The position numbers were made by a program, and so were the translations under genes. Shown piece after piece: positions 7,992 to 17,390 of a DNA stretch of 64,000 bases. The notes under the pieces are model-generated. The model was not told where the DNA came from, did not search any database, and saw only the letters and a program-made list of their open reading frames with translations. Position 1 is the first letter of the stretch; every line of letters starts with the position of its first letter. Source of the stretch: Bdellovibrio sp. ZAP7 (GTDB lineage: Bacteria > Bdellovibrionota > Bdellovibrionia > Bdellovibrionales > Bdellovibrionaceae); NCBI RefSeq assembly GCF_006874645.1, contig NZ_CP030082.1, positions 1,550,001 through 1,614,000 on the forward strand. The letters are read 5' to 3'.

Positions 7992-8664
7992 ATATCGCCC
8001 GCTGCTTATACCAGGAAGTAAACATCAGATGAAACCACTCAAAAACCTCCAGCACAATCATCGCTGCGACTTTAGTTTCCTCTGGGGTTAATTCTAGTTC
8101 ATTTAAGTTGAGCTGGTGGGTTTCATCAATCCAGCTGCCTTGAGCATGGCTGGCTTCCTCAAAGAAGTGATGATCACCAAAGTATTTCAGTGCTTCCGGG
8201 GAGTGCGAATCAGAGGAGCGAACTGCTTCAATGAAAACCGCAAAGGCAAGCTCCAGGCACTCGATCATCAGAAGGCGCACGCCGGGGCTGGTTTTTTGAA
8301 ACGTCAATGACATTAACTTATAGGTTGCCTGACGTACACGCCAGTTGTCGTTGGACCAAATCTGACGAAGCGCGGTGGTGGTTTTTGTGCCCCAGGCGCT
8401 TTGGCCGACATTCAGAGTCTCTAAGTCTTCCAAAAAAAGTTGCCAGTGTTCCAAATCTTCTTTGCAGTGATGATTAACAGCTTTTTCCAGAGTGGTGGTG
8501 GCGTGGGGATATTCAAGATTTAAGAGCAAATCCTTAAATCCTAAGACGAAGAAACTCATCGCGGGCGCAAAGGATAGAGGGGTCTTAGAAGAGCGTATCC
8601 AGTGTATCAAAACATGCTCATTCAATTTACTTTTTTCCGCGAACAGCATTTTGTTAAAATCCAT
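7930..8664 (-). CDS. Conserved hypothetical, possible heme-oxygenase-like di-iron protein
   Basis: This 244-residue helical soluble protein has no signal peptide. Two ExxH-type motifs (EDLEHW near 73-78 and EEASHAQGSW near 175) lie far apart in helical context, with HHCKED and DHHFFEE nearby. That arrangement recalls heme-oxygenase-like di-iron oxidases (HDO) or TenA-like folds, but I do not recognise a specific family and the assignment is weak. ATG 8664 is followed by a coding-like sequence throughout. The gene is divergent from a response-regulator operon and its 3' end overlaps the convergent kinase gene by 62 bp. Confidence 0.78.
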   Translation of the reverse strand: MDFNKMLFAEKSKLNEHVLIHWIRSSKTPLSFAPAMSFFVLGFKDLLLNLEYPHATTTLEKAVNHHCKEDLEHWQLFLEDLETLNVGQSAWGTKTTTALRQIWSNDNWRVRQATYKLMSLTFQKTSPGVRLLMIECLELAFAVFIEAVRSSDSHSPEALKYFGDHHFFEEASHAQGSWIDETHQLNLNELELTPEETKVAAMIVLEVFEWFHLMFTSWYKQRAIFTTPSPVVQREAVSARPKEI

Positions 8665-8734
8665 TTGTACTCCGGTTGCAAAGTGAAAGTGTTCAGATCA
8701 ATCTAGTGTGTATACTCCTTAAAGGATGCAACAT

Positions 8735-9157
8735 ATGCCGCAGAAAATGAATCTCCTGGTGGTCGAGGATGATCGGGATCTGGGAGAGATGATCGTCGAT
8801 TCTTTGAAGGACCTTTTTCAAAGGGTTGAATTCACAACGAACTTTGAAAAGGCTCTGGAAATCCTTATAGCCTTACAGCCTGACGTCATTGTTACAGATC
8901 AAAATATCGAAGGCGGCTTTGGTATTGCCCTGGTTGCACATGCGAAAGAAAAAAATATGAATACTGTTGCCATTGTACAAACTGGCAACCCGTCTTTGGA
9001 ATTGCAAACGGAGGCGGCGCGATTAGGTGGCGTTGAAATTATTGAAAAGCCTTTTGATGCGCAACTTCTGCATCTGCGCGTTTCGCAATTGATTATGGTC
9101 GAAGGCATGCGTCGGGAGATGGAACACTCCTCTAACAATATGATACGCGGGTTTTAA
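8735..9157 (+). CDS. Single-domain response regulator (receiver)
   Basis: This protein of about 140 residues contains a CheY-like receiver only. Acidic pocket residues are in VVEDD, the phospho-acceptor is Asp55 in VTDQN, and the conserved lysine is in EKPF. The Thr/Ser switch position is the Thr of VQTGN. A 20-residue tail follows and there is no output domain. I chose ATG 8735 because AAAGG (8721-8725) is spaced 9 nt from it; an ATG at 8726 touches that site. It begins a four-gene signalling operon, 28 bp before the PAS kinase, so phosphotransfer with that kinase is likely. Confidence 0.88.
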   Translation: MPQKMNLLVVEDDRDLGEMIVDSLKDLFQRVEFTTNFEKALEILIALQPDVIVTDQNIEGGFGIALVAHAKEKNMNTVAIVQTGNPSLELQTEAARLGGVEIIEKPFDAQLLHLRVSQLIMVEGMRREMEHSSNNMIRGF

Positions 9158-9185
9158 TAGTTTATGAAGGTTCAGGAGATCGTTC

Positions 9186-10352
9186 ATGGAAATGGATAGA
9201 GAGTCGGCCGCGCACGCCGCCAACACGAAGTTCAAATCGGATAGTTCGATGTTCAATATGATCGTCGACTCTGTTCCTAATGGACTGATCGTGGTGGATG
9301 CGCGTGGTGAGATTCTGATGTCCAATGCCGAAATGGAAAGAATGTTCGGCTATGAAAAAGGTGAACTGGTTGGGCAAAGCCTTGAAATCCTGGTTCCACG
9401 AGAAGTCAGAACCAATCATGTAGGACTGCGAGCAGGATTTTTTGAAAACCCATCGAAGCGACAAATGGGAGCGGGCAGAGACTTACGAGGTATCCGTAAA
9501 GACGGCAGTGAGATGCCAGTGGAAATTGGTTTGAATCCTTTGGTAACGGCGCAGGGGAATTTCGTAGTCGCTTCCGTCGTGGACATCACCGAACGTAAGA
9601 AAATGGATTTAATGTTGATTAAAGCCTACGAAGAAGTGCAGCAAAAGAATCTGGAAATGGAACAATTCGTTTACACCGTTTCCCATGATTTAAAAGCTCC
9701 TCTCGTCACCAGCAGCTCCTATATTTCTTTCTTAAGAGAAGATTTGCAGGCAGGACGCTATACCGACCTGATGGATTCCCTGGAGAGGGTTGAAAAAGCC
9801 AATAAGAAAATGCATGAATTGATTTACGATCTTTTGCAGTTGTCTCGCACCTCGCGCATGGAGCTCAGAGTAACTTCTGTTGGATTAACTCAATTGATCA
9901 GTGAAACAAAAAAAGATCTGCGCGATCAACTTGCAGAGAAAAAGACAAACATTTTGATTCCTGACAACTTGCCTGTGGTGCAAGGGGATGCCAAACGTCT
10001 GACTCAGGTGTTCGAGAATCTGATCATCAATGCTTTAAAGTATGCAGCTGTTTTCGAAAACAATTTAATCGAAATTGTGCAGAAAGAAACCGAAAAAGAT
10101 TGGGAGATTGGGGTCAAAGACAATGGACCCGGAATTCCTGTGCAATATCATAAAAAGATTTTTGCCCTGTTTCAGCGCCTGGATAATCAAAAGGAAGGGA
10201 CAGGTGTGGGATTAGCAATTGTTTCCCGAATCATGGCTTTGCATGGGGGACGAGCCTGGGTGGAGTCGGAACCTAATCATGGTGCGACTTTCTGGGTGTG
10301 CTTTCCTAAACAGCCTAATTTTCCAAAGGAGAACCATGATGGAATCCACTGA
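9186..10352 (+). CDS. PAS-domain sensor histidine kinase
   Basis: The 388-residue cytosolic kinase has a PAS domain (about 22-135, with FGYEKGELVG and a C-terminal VVDITERKK), a short coiled linker, and a dimerisation helix with H-box VSHDLKAPL (His167). The ATPase boxes are N (NLIINALKYA), G1 (DNGPGIP), F (FALFQRL) and G2 (GTGVGLAI). The His-kinase part is of the type found in phytochrome-like kinases that pair with small Rcp1-like regulators, which fits the next gene. A Shine-Dalgarno (AGGAGA) precedes ATG 9186. The stop overlaps the next start by 17 bp, giving translational coupling. There is no membrane segment, so the signal is probably intracellular. Confidence 0.92.
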   Translation: MEMDRESAAHAANTKFKSDSSMFNMIVDSVPNGLIVVDARGEILMSNAEMERMFGYEKGELVGQSLEILVPREVRTNHVGLRAGFFENPSKRQMGAGRDLRGIRKDGSEMPVEIGLNPLVTAQGNFVVASVVDITERKKMDLMLIKAYEEVQQKNLEMEQFVYTVSHDLKAPLVTSSSYISFLREDLQAGRYTDLMDSLERVEKANKKMHELIYDLLQLSRTSRMELRVTSVGLTQLISETKKDLRDQLAEKKTNILIPDNLPVVQGDAKRLTQVFENLIINALKYAAVFENNLIEIVQKETEKDWEIGVKDNGPGIPVQYHKKIFALFQRLDNQKEGTGVGLAIVSRIMALHGGRAWVESEPNHGATFWVCFPKQPNFPKENHDGIH

Positions 10353-10857
10353 GAACAATGAACCAAGATCGCTGGCTATCCATCTGATTGAGGACGATGA
10401 CGACCATGCAGGCATCGTGGTGCGCTTACTCGCCCGATCCGCCTCTTCCAGCAAAGTGGAACGCTCCCGGGATGGCGAAGAAGCCATTGAGTATTTGGAG
10501 CAAGCAAAAAATGTAGAAACAAAAAAGCTTCCTGATTTGATTCTTCTCGATCTAAAACTTCCGAAAAAAGACGGGCACGAAGTTTTGCAGTTTATCAAGC
10601 AAGATCCAGTTCTGCACTCTATTCCCGTCGTGATCCTTTCAACCTCCGATGCTGAATCAGATCGGATAAAAGCCTATGAGCTTTATGCGAATAGCTATTT
10701 GGTGAAGCCACTTGAGCTGGGAAGTTTCAAAGAACTCACGGATGAAATTATCCGATATTGGGGCGTTTGGAATACTCCGGCGACAGAAAAGAAAGACGAA
10801 GCAGAATCCAAGATCGAAACTTCACTCAAGGGGAATGTGATTGAAAACCGACCCTAG
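10336..10857 (+). CDS. Rcp1-like single-domain response regulator
   Basis: The 173-residue receiver resembles cyanobacterial Rcp1-type regulators that act with phytochrome-like kinases. It has IHLIEDDDDHAG for the acid pocket, Asp72 in LLDLKLPKKDG as phospho-acceptor, the switch residue in ILSTSD, and the lysine in LVKP. An acidic/lysine tail of about 35 residues follows, with no output domain. I chose ATG 10336 because AAAGGAG lies 4 nt before it; the longer reading frame upstream lies within the kinase gene. It overlaps the kinase by 17 bp and the next hybrid kinase by 17 bp, so the trio is probably co-translated. Confidence 0.9.
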   Translation: MMESTENNEPRSLAIHLIEDDDDHAGIVVRLLARSASSSKVERSRDGEEAIEYLEQAKNVETKKLPDLILLDLKLPKKDGHEVLQFIKQDPVLHSIPVVILSTSDAESDRIKAYELYANSYLVKPLELGSFKELTDEIIRYWGVWNTPATEKKDEAESKIETSLKGNVIENRP

Positions 10858-12880
10858 ACAGTTAAGCATTTTGCTGATTGAGGATAACGACGAGCACGCC
10901 GATATTATTATGCGGCATTTGCGTCGTATCGATTCAATGAGCTTGAATGTGGTCAGGGAGCCCTTATTGGCCAAGGGTCTGCAGCGCTTGGCCGAAACCA
11001 AGTATGATGCGGTTCTATTGGATCTGCATTTGCCAGACAGTACTTTTTTGGAAACTCTTCCTCGCGTGGGGAAGGTGGCCAGTGAAACGCCGGTGATTGT
11101 GTTATCCTCCTTGGATGATCGGGGAAGTACGATCAAAGCCGCCCAAGAGGGCGCCTCAGACTTTCTTAATAAAGCGCATCTTTCTTCTGAACTTTTGGCA
11201 CGAACTATTCTTAGCTCCATTGAACGTAAAGAATCTGAAATAAAAATTAAACTTCAATTGCATCAGACAGCACAGCTTTCGGAGCTGAGTCAATTTGCCC
11301 TGAACGAGGTGAATCTGGAGAAAGTAAAGCTTCGTTGCCGCGGAATTTTGATGAACTCACTTTTAGTGGACTATGTGCAATTTGTGGAACCACCCCAAAG
11401 TGGCAAAGACATTTTGGCGCAACGAGTGATCGATGACGGAGTTCCATTTCTTTTTGGAGAACTGAGTTTCCTTGGGATGGCAGAACAGAAAGAGTCCTTA
11501 TTAAAATTGGGACTTAAATCCGGTATTAATGTGGTTATCACTACCAAAGATGCTGATATTCCGCCTATTGTGATGATGATCTATGATCATCGCGACAGAA
11601 CTTTTAAATATGATGAAATTGAATTTGTTAAGGCTGTCGCCAATATTTTGTCCTCGGTGGTGACTCATGCCTATCTGGAAAAACAGCTGCAACAGAAAAT
11701 TGAAAGCTTAAAACAGGCACATCAGAAAAAAGATGAATTTTTGGCGACACTTTCTCATGAGCTCCGCACTCCGCTGAATATAATCACTGGATATTTGGAA
11801 ATTGTGCGGGAAACTGATCCACAATCTGAAGAGTATTTTAACGCCATGTCGATTATTGATTCAAATCTTAAGATTGAAACAAAACTCATCGGTGAAATTC
11901 TGGATATGTCGCGAATCATCACTGGCAAGATGAAGCTGGATCTCAGTTTCTATGCCTTGGATGATATGATTGATTCCAGTATTGATTCCTTAAGTCTTGC
12001 GATAGCAGCAAAAAAAATTCATCTGGAGATGCATGTGGCTCCAAATCTGGGCCGTATGTGGGGTGACCGGGATCGAATGCGTCAAGTGGTGTGGAACTTG
12101 GTTTCCAATGCGGTCAAGTTCACTCCTCCAGAGGGTACTATTAAGATATTTGCTAACAAAGTGAATGATCTCTTTGAATTTTGTATCGAGGATAGCGGCG
12201 TCGGGATTAGTGAAGAAAACCAGGCCGATGTTTTTAATCGGTTTTGGCAGGAAGACGCCGCGATCACTCGCCAACACATGGGCTTGGGGTTGGGGTTGGG
12301 GATTGTTCGACATATCGTTGAACTGCATGGCGGAACTGTCGAAGCTTTCAGTGAAGGTCGGGGCAAGGGCGCCCGATTTACCATCCGAGTTCCTATCCAG
12401 CAGGTGCGCGCTGTTGACCCGGTACCAGTGGAAAAACGCTCAGAAGAATCTAAACCGCTGTTCAATCGCAATCTGACGGGTATGCATCTGTTAGCCATTG
12501 ATGATTCGGAAGACTCACTAAATTTACTGCAGCATCTATTAAAAAAATCCGGCGCAACTGTTGAGGCGACCAGCAATCCTCAGCAAGGCCTCGCCATGGC
12601 TAAACAAGATGGTTATGACGTGATCATTTGTGATATCGGTATGCCTATACTTGACGGCTACTCTTTGATTAAAGAATTACGTCATTGGGAAGAGCATGAA
12701 GGTCGCCCCTCGACCTCCGCCATCGCTCTTACGGCTTATGTCGGGCAAGAAGATGTCGATAAGGCATTGTCAGTGGGATTTCAGGCTCATATGCCAAAGC
12801 CTCTGAATCTCCCATTGCTGAAGCAAAAAATTATTGAGCTTGCGCCAGGGGAGTCATCCTCAGCCACCGGACAACTTTAA
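10841..12880 (+). CDS. Hybrid histidine kinase: receiver - GAF-like - HisKA - HATPase - receiver
   Basis: The 679-residue protein starts with a receiver (LLIEDNDEHAD, phospho-acceptor Asp61). A middle segment of about 150 residues (roughly 140-290) is GAF-like in pattern, and a coiled linker follows. The kinase core has H-box LATLSHELRTPLN, N-box (NLVSNAVKF), G1 (DSGVGIS) and G2 (GLGLGLGI). A second receiver (IDDSEDS, phospho-acceptor in ICDIGMP) closes the chain. The start is TTG 10841 behind AAGGGG (10829-10834), inside the previous gene. With receivers at both ends it can take phosphate from the upstream kinase and pass it inward. No membrane segment or DNA-binding output is present. Its last four bases overlap a tiny gene on the other strand. 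Confidence 0.92.
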   Translation: MKTDPRQLSILLIEDNDEHADIIMRHLRRIDSMSLNVVREPLLAKGLQRLAETKYDAVLLDLHLPDSTFLETLPRVGKVASETPVIVLSSLDDRGSTIKAAQEGASDFLNKAHLSSELLARTILSSIERKESEIKIKLQLHQTAQLSELSQFALNEVNLEKVKLRCRGILMNSLLVDYVQFVEPPQSGKDILAQRVIDDGVPFLFGELSFLGMAEQKESLLKLGLKSGINVVITTKDADIPPIVMMIYDHRDRTFKYDEIEFVKAVANILSSVVTHAYLEKQLQQKIESLKQAHQKKDEFLATLSHELRTPLNIITGYLEIVRETDPQSEEYFNAMSIIDSNLKIETKLIGEILDMSRIITGKMKLDLSFYALDDMIDSSIDSLSLAIAAKKIHLEMHVAPNLGRMWGDRDRMRQVVWNLVSNAVKFTPPEGTIKIFANKVNDLFEFCIEDSGVGISEENQADVFNRFWQEDAAITRQHMGLGLGLGIVRHIVELHGGTVEAFSEGRGKGARFTIRVPIQQVRAVDPVPVEKRSEESKPLFNRNLTGMHLLAIDDSEDSLNLLQHLLKKSGATVEATSNPQQGLAMAKQDGYDVIICDIGMPILDGYSLIKELRHWEEHEGRPSTSAIALTAYVGQEDVDKALSVGFQAHMPKPLNLPLLKQKIIELAPGESSSATGQL

Positions 12881-12990
12881 GTACAGCCACGGATTAAATA
12901 CAGTACCAAAAGAATTGGAACGGGAATTCCTATCAGCCACAGAAAGATCCAACCCATTTTACCTGCGGTGTCTTTTAGTGAAGGTTTCAT
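12877..12990 (-). CDS. 37-residue single-pass membrane protein
   Basis: This small gene is read on the minus strand from ATG 12990 to TAA 12877. The product starts MKPSLKDTAGKMGWIFLWL and ends with a hydrophobic helix closing in YLIRGCT. AGGAGG sits a short distance before the ATG, a strong ribosome-binding site. A short polar N-terminus, one membrane helix with two prolines and an Arg-Gly-Cys-Thr tail resemble a small conserved protein seen in many proteobacteria, of unknown function. It interlocks its stop with the stop of the hybrid kinase (4-bp TTAA overlap). Confidence 0.75.
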   Translation of the reverse strand: MKPSLKDTAGKMGWIFLWLIGIPVPILLVLYLIRGCT

Positions 12991-13181
12991 GTGATGTCCT
13001 CCTTTTTACATATGATAATTATATGATGATTCCTAACGCTGATGAGTCTTGAGTGATCATTGGTGTTTCTTTGCAGCCATTGAGATTTTTTCTTCTGGAG
13101 GAAGGTCGTATTTATTTCAAGTACAGCAATGTTGGGATCAAGCTTGACCCGTGTAAAATAACAGTTGGATAATTTTCGAGG

Positions 13182-15050
13182 ATGGCAAAGTTAGGAAGAG
13201 TTTTCATTCTGTGCGTGCTGGTTTTCCTGGCTTTCTCTGCTCGAGCCTCGTCATGGGATTTAACTTCCAATGTCAGGCTCGGGGTGTCTTCTCCCGGGGT
13301 CAGCGATTTTTCTACTGTCGAATTTAATAGTTTATCAACTGGTACTCTGACTCAAGGCTATTCTGATAAAGACCCCTGGTTTCAAATTCACATTCAAAAT
13401 TCCAGTGACCAGCCATTACAAAAGATTCTCTATTTTGATTCTCCTCAAATCGGACGCCTGACTTTGTGGCAAGAAGGGAAATATCGCCCGAGCTATTCTG
13501 GGCCGGGATATTCGTTGGAAGAAAGAGCTTACCCCTCACGTCTCGGAGCATTTCTCATTCAATTGGGACCGCAGCAAAATGGCGTATTTTATATTAAGCG
13601 CGACATTCACCATGCATTGAACTCCAAAGTCTTTCTGACGGATGAAAGTGATTTCTTAAAGCAGGAAAACTCTGCACGGATGATTTTCTTTTTCTATATA
13701 GGTGGAATTGTCGCCCTGGTTCTTTATAATTTTCTGCTGGGCGTGTTCACGACCGAAAAAGACTATTTGCATTACTCGTTGTTCGCAGGAAGCTTTGGAG
13801 CCACGGCCTTGGTTCTGCATGGAGTGGTGGATACATATCTTTTACCCATTCGTTTCATCGTTTTTTCAAACTATTTAATGTTCTTTTCCTCTCTGACGCT
13901 TCTATCGGCCTGTTTTTTTGTCGAGCGTTTTTTAGGAATCACCCGTGATTTCAAGCTGGGATTTAATGGCATTCGTGTTTTTAAATTTCTGGCTGCGGTT
14001 CCGCTGATCGCAAGTTTTGTGGTTCCCGAGCATCGCGAGTTGTTTTTCCTGGGGTTCTGGATAGATATTTCCATTGCCGCGGCGATTTTATTTTTTATTT
14101 TTAGCGGCTTTTACATGTTGCTGCGACACGCGCATCAATTAGCGACATATTTCTTATTTAGTTGGGTGGTTGTTTTACTCGGAACCTTCGTTTGGCTTGC
14201 GGCATTTTATGGCATTATCCCGAATAACGCTTTCACGCAATATTCGCTGCTGTTTGCGAACCTGGGCGAGATGGTGGTGCTCTCCCTGGGGCTTGCCTAT
14301 AAAATTCGTGTTTTGGATGAACAAAAGCGCCGTGCCTTGCGTGCGGCAGAAGACAAGGATCGTTATCATCGCTTGGTTCGAGTGCTATCTCATGATGTGG
14401 CAAATACTGTATCGGGTCTTCTGTATCACTCAGAAATGCTAAAAGCCCACGTCGAATCTGGGCCGGCTGATATTCATCTGGACCGTATTCATAATTCAAC
14501 AGGGCAGTTGATTCAGATTTTGAAATCGGTTCGTCATGAAGAGGTCTTTCATATCTTCCGTGAGCATGCCGAGATGGAGTTGGTGGATCTTAAATCGGTC
14601 TGCGAAGAGCTGGTGAATCACTATGCTTGGCAGTTGCGGGAAAAGCATTTAACGGCGGAAGTGAATATTTCTGCCCATTTGATGGTTCGCGCGGATCGTT
14701 CGGCTTTGTTAAATCAGGTGCTTTCAAATATATTTTCGAATGCTATTAAGTTCAGTGACGAATATAAAAAAGTATCACTCCAGGTGTTGGATGAAGGGGC
14801 ATTCCGCATCCTGGAAATCACTGACGAGGGTGTAGGTATTTTGCCAGAAGAAATTGAATTGATTTTCTTTAGTAAAAAAATTGTCAGCCATCGTGGCACA
14901 GGAAATGAGGCGGGTACCGGTCTGGGAGCTTCACTGATTTCAGAATATATGAAACTATTTGGCGGCCGTGTCGAAGTGCAATCTCGGCACCACAGCAAAC
15001 ACGACGTTTCTGGAACAACGGTGCGACTGCTTTTTCCGATTCTAGGGTGA
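13182..15050 (+). CDS. 7TMR-DISM sensor histidine kinase
   Basis: The 622-residue protein has a signal peptide (to about residue 23, ending ARAS). A periplasmic beta-rich 7TMR-DISM extracellular domain (about 24-160) precedes seven membrane helices (about 165-385) and a cytosolic kinase. The H-box is VLSHDVANTVSG, atypical because the usual Pro after the His-Asp pair is missing. The ATPase boxes are N (NIFSNAIKFSD), G1 (DEGVGI) and G2 (GTGLGASL). DISM extracellular domains are thought to bind carbohydrates or other small ligands in the periplasm, so it may sense host-derived compounds; that is inference. ATG 13182 gives the signal peptide directly. It is monocistronic in layout, 45 bp before marC. 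Confidence 0.92.
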   Translation: MAKLGRVFILCVLVFLAFSARASSWDLTSNVRLGVSSPGVSDFSTVEFNSLSTGTLTQGYSDKDPWFQIHIQNSSDQPLQKILYFDSPQIGRLTLWQEGKYRPSYSGPGYSLEERAYPSRLGAFLIQLGPQQNGVFYIKRDIHHALNSKVFLTDESDFLKQENSARMIFFFYIGGIVALVLYNFLLGVFTTEKDYLHYSLFAGSFGATALVLHGVVDTYLLPIRFIVFSNYLMFFSSLTLLSACFFVERFLGITRDFKLGFNGIRVFKFLAAVPLIASFVVPEHRELFFLGFWIDISIAAAILFFIFSGFYMLLRHAHQLATYFLFSWVVVLLGTFVWLAAFYGIIPNNAFTQYSLLFANLGEMVVLSLGLAYKIRVLDEQKRRALRAAEDKDRYHRLVRVLSHDVANTVSGLLYHSEMLKAHVESGPADIHLDRIHNSTGQLIQILKSVRHEEVFHIFREHAEMELVDLKSVCEELVNHYAWQLREKHLTAEVNISAHLMVRADRSALLNQVLSNIFSNAIKFSDEYKKVSLQVLDEGAFRILEITDEGVGILPEEIELIFFSKKIVSHRGTGNEAGTGLGASLISEYMKLFGGRVEVQSRHHSKHDVSGTTVRLLFPILG

Positions 15051-15095
15051 CGCTGAGACTTGCGGGCCCTTCCGAATTAAGATAACGTTTGTTCA

Positions 15096-15782
15096 ATGAA
15101 TTCTATTTCTATTGCGTCTTTCTATCATTATGTTTTCGTTTGTCTGGTGGCTTTGTTTCCGCCGGTGAATCCCTTCGGTACTGCTTTTATCGTCGGACCA
15201 TTTCTAAAAGGTCTTTCCACCAAGCGCCGTATGCAATCCGCAGCAGCAATTGCGATTTACTGCCTGGGAATTTGCATAACCTTTACCTTACTGGGGGGAT
15301 TTTTCTTTAAGCTTTTTGGAATCTCGGTGCCCGTGGTGCAGATCGCCGGGGGCATGTTGATTGCGCGTATGGGTTTTTCAATTCTGTCTGCGACCGATCC
15401 CCAAGAGGATCAAGAGAAAGTCGTGGATAATGACAATGCTGCCCGTAATAAATCTTTGAAGTCAATGCTGTTTTATCCCCTGGCGTTTCCAACGACCACA
15501 GGTGGTGGGACGATCTCCGTCCTGATGGCTTTAAGTGCGAATAGCTATCACGAAAACCACGCCATCCATATGTTCAACCTCCTTGCGACTTCAGTCGCGT
15601 GCGTGATCTTGGCTTTGATCATATTTGCCTGCTATTCACTGACTCCAACTATTCTGGACCGCTTAAATCTGCAAGCACTTCAGGTGGCAAACAAATTTAG
15701 CGGTTTTTTGACGTTTTGTGTGGGAATCCAGATTATGGTGGATGGCGTCTTGGGAGTCGCAAAAATTCTTATCAAAGGCTGA
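15096..15782 (+). CDS. MarC family integral membrane protein (UPF0056)
   Basis: The 228-residue protein has about six membrane helices. It shows MarC family signatures: FPPVNPFGTAFIVGPF near the N-terminus and the loop PLAFPTTTGGGTIS in the second half, which mirrors the first as an inverted repeat. The family is widespread, and its substrate remains unclear despite the historic link to multiple antibiotic resistance. ATG 15096 fits the usual family start. A lipoprotein gene follows after 22 bp. Confidence 0.88.
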   Translation: MNSISIASFYHYVFVCLVALFPPVNPFGTAFIVGPFLKGLSTKRRMQSAAAIAIYCLGICITFTLLGGFFFKLFGISVPVVQIAGGMLIARMGFSILSATDPQEDQEKVVDNDNAARNKSLKSMLFYPLAFPTTTGGGTISVLMALSANSYHENHAIHMFNLLATSVACVILALIIFACYSLTPTILDRLNLQALQVANKFSGFLTFCVGIQIMVDGVLGVAKILIKG

Positions 15783-15804
15783 AATTAGGGCTATCGTTTT
15801 TCTT

Positions 15805-17346
15805 ATGAAAAAAAGAACAACGACTCAGATTCTAGTAAGCACGTTATTAACAGGAACTATGCTTGGTTGCGCAGGGGGAGGCTCCACTTCGACTTCGTCC
15901 AACGCTCCCGTAAAAAAAATCCACGAAAGCATCGTTCTTAAAGGTGTGACTATCGTCAACACACAAAACGGTCAGTTGCTACCGAATATGGCAGTGATGA
16001 TTGACTCGGGAAAAATCTCAAAGATTATTTCGGCTGAGGCCGTTGGTGAGCAGGGCAGTAAGCGTGTCATCGACGCGACTGGAAAATATCTGGTGCCAGG
16101 GTATTTGGATATGCATGCGCACATCCTGGACGATTCTTCGTCTGCAGAGATGGGTGCCATCATGCTCGCACACGGAATCACGGGGTTTCGCCAGATGTCG
16201 GGTACTGACGAAATTCTGTTGCAACGTAAAGATGGTAAATTGAAATTGTCCGAAGACTCTCCGGAGCTTTTAGGAATGCCAGGTCCGGTTCTTTTGCGTT
16301 CGAATGCAAGTTCGGCAGATGCGGCTGTGGAACTCGTGCAAAAACAGCGTTCTGAAGGTGCCGACTTTATTAAAGTTGTTGATGTGGCCCCAAATGTTTT
16401 CTTTGCGGCTTTAGCTGAAGCAAAAAAAGAAGGGGAGTATTTCGCAGGTCATATCCCAGCTGGTGTCGATGCGGTGCAAGCATCCAAAGCAGGAATGCTT
16501 TCTATCGAACATCTGGGGCCTGTCGATTCCGTGTTGATCAGTTGCTCTACCAATGAAGCAAGTGTTCGTAAAGCTATTGGTTCTGAAGCGACCGTCAATA
16601 TGTCGGCAGAAATTGGCAAGCTCACAGTCGCAAACCCCTTGTTAGTACGTTTGATGGCTAATCAAAATGCCTTTTTGAAAACCCGCACGATCATTGATAC
16701 CTATAGTGATTCAAAATGCAAAAAAGTTGCCGAGACGTTTGCGAATTTCAAAACTTGGCATGTGCCGACGTTAATTCGTAACGTCACTATGCAACAGGCC
16801 GATAAAGCCGAATACACGAATTCTGCAAACCTTCAGTACGTTTCTCGAGGGACGCGCGAATACTGGGATGGAGTTTCTAAGCAGTTTACAAAAATTGTAA
16901 AACCGGTAGCTCGCGAAACTCTTCGTCAGTTGGGTGCGATGGACATGAAGCTGGTAAAACTATTTGATCAGCAGGGTGTGAAAATGATGACGGGAACTGA
17001 TGTGGGCGGGATGTGGGTCGTGCCTGGAGTCTCTTTGCACCAAGAGTTCGATCTTTTAGCGAAAGCTGGGTTGTCGCCATTAAAAGTTTTGCAGATGACT
17101 ACTTTAAATGGAGCAGAATTCTTGGGTAAGCGCTCCACAATGGGAACTGTGGAAGTAGGCAAAGATGCGAATTTGGTTTTGCTTGATGCAAACCCAGTCG
17201 TTAGCGTTGCGAATCTTCATAAAATCAACGGTGTCGTCAGAGACGGTAAATACTATTCCGAGCCGATGTTAAAGTCTCTTAAAGATGAAGCCGCGAAAAA
17301 ATTGGCTACGGTTGTAAATACGGATAGTAGCAGTCTCGTTCATTAA
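15805..17346 (+). CDS. Amidohydrolase family lipoprotein
   Basis: The 513-residue protein begins with a lipoprotein signal; the lipobox Cys is residue 22 in TMLGC. A metal-dependent amidohydrolase fold follows. The HxH metal motif is in LDMHAHIL, later histidines are in FAGHIPAG and SIEHLGP, and the catalytic aspartate is in MTGTDVGG. The C-terminal VGKDANLVLLDANP segment is typical of imidazolonepropionase-like amidohydrolases. Substrate is not predictable; membrane-bound members cleave peptides or prolyl compounds in some genera. I chose ATG 15805 because it produces the lipoprotein leader; upstream codons run into marC. Confidence 0.9.
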   Translation: MKKRTTTQILVSTLLTGTMLGCAGGGSTSTSSNAPVKKIHESIVLKGVTIVNTQNGQLLPNMAVMIDSGKISKIISAEAVGEQGSKRVIDATGKYLVPGYLDMHAHILDDSSSAEMGAIMLAHGITGFRQMSGTDEILLQRKDGKLKLSEDSPELLGMPGPVLLRSNASSADAAVELVQKQRSEGADFIKVVDVAPNVFFAALAEAKKEGEYFAGHIPAGVDAVQASKAGMLSIEHLGPVDSVLISCSTNEASVRKAIGSEATVNMSAEIGKLTVANPLLVRLMANQNAFLKTRTIIDTYSDSKCKKVAETFANFKTWHVPTLIRNVTMQQADKAEYTNSANLQYVSRGTREYWDGVSKQFTKIVKPVARETLRQLGAMDMKLVKLFDQQGVKMMTGTDVGGMWVVPGVSLHQEFDLLAKAGLSPLKVLQMTTLNGAEFLGKRSTMGTVEVGKDANLVLLDANPVVSVANLHKINGVVRDGKYYSEPMLKSLKDEAAKKLATVVNTDSSSLVH

Positions 17347-17390
17347 AGAATTTCCAATACAAACAAGGGACTGCTGGGCAGAATCTGTAT

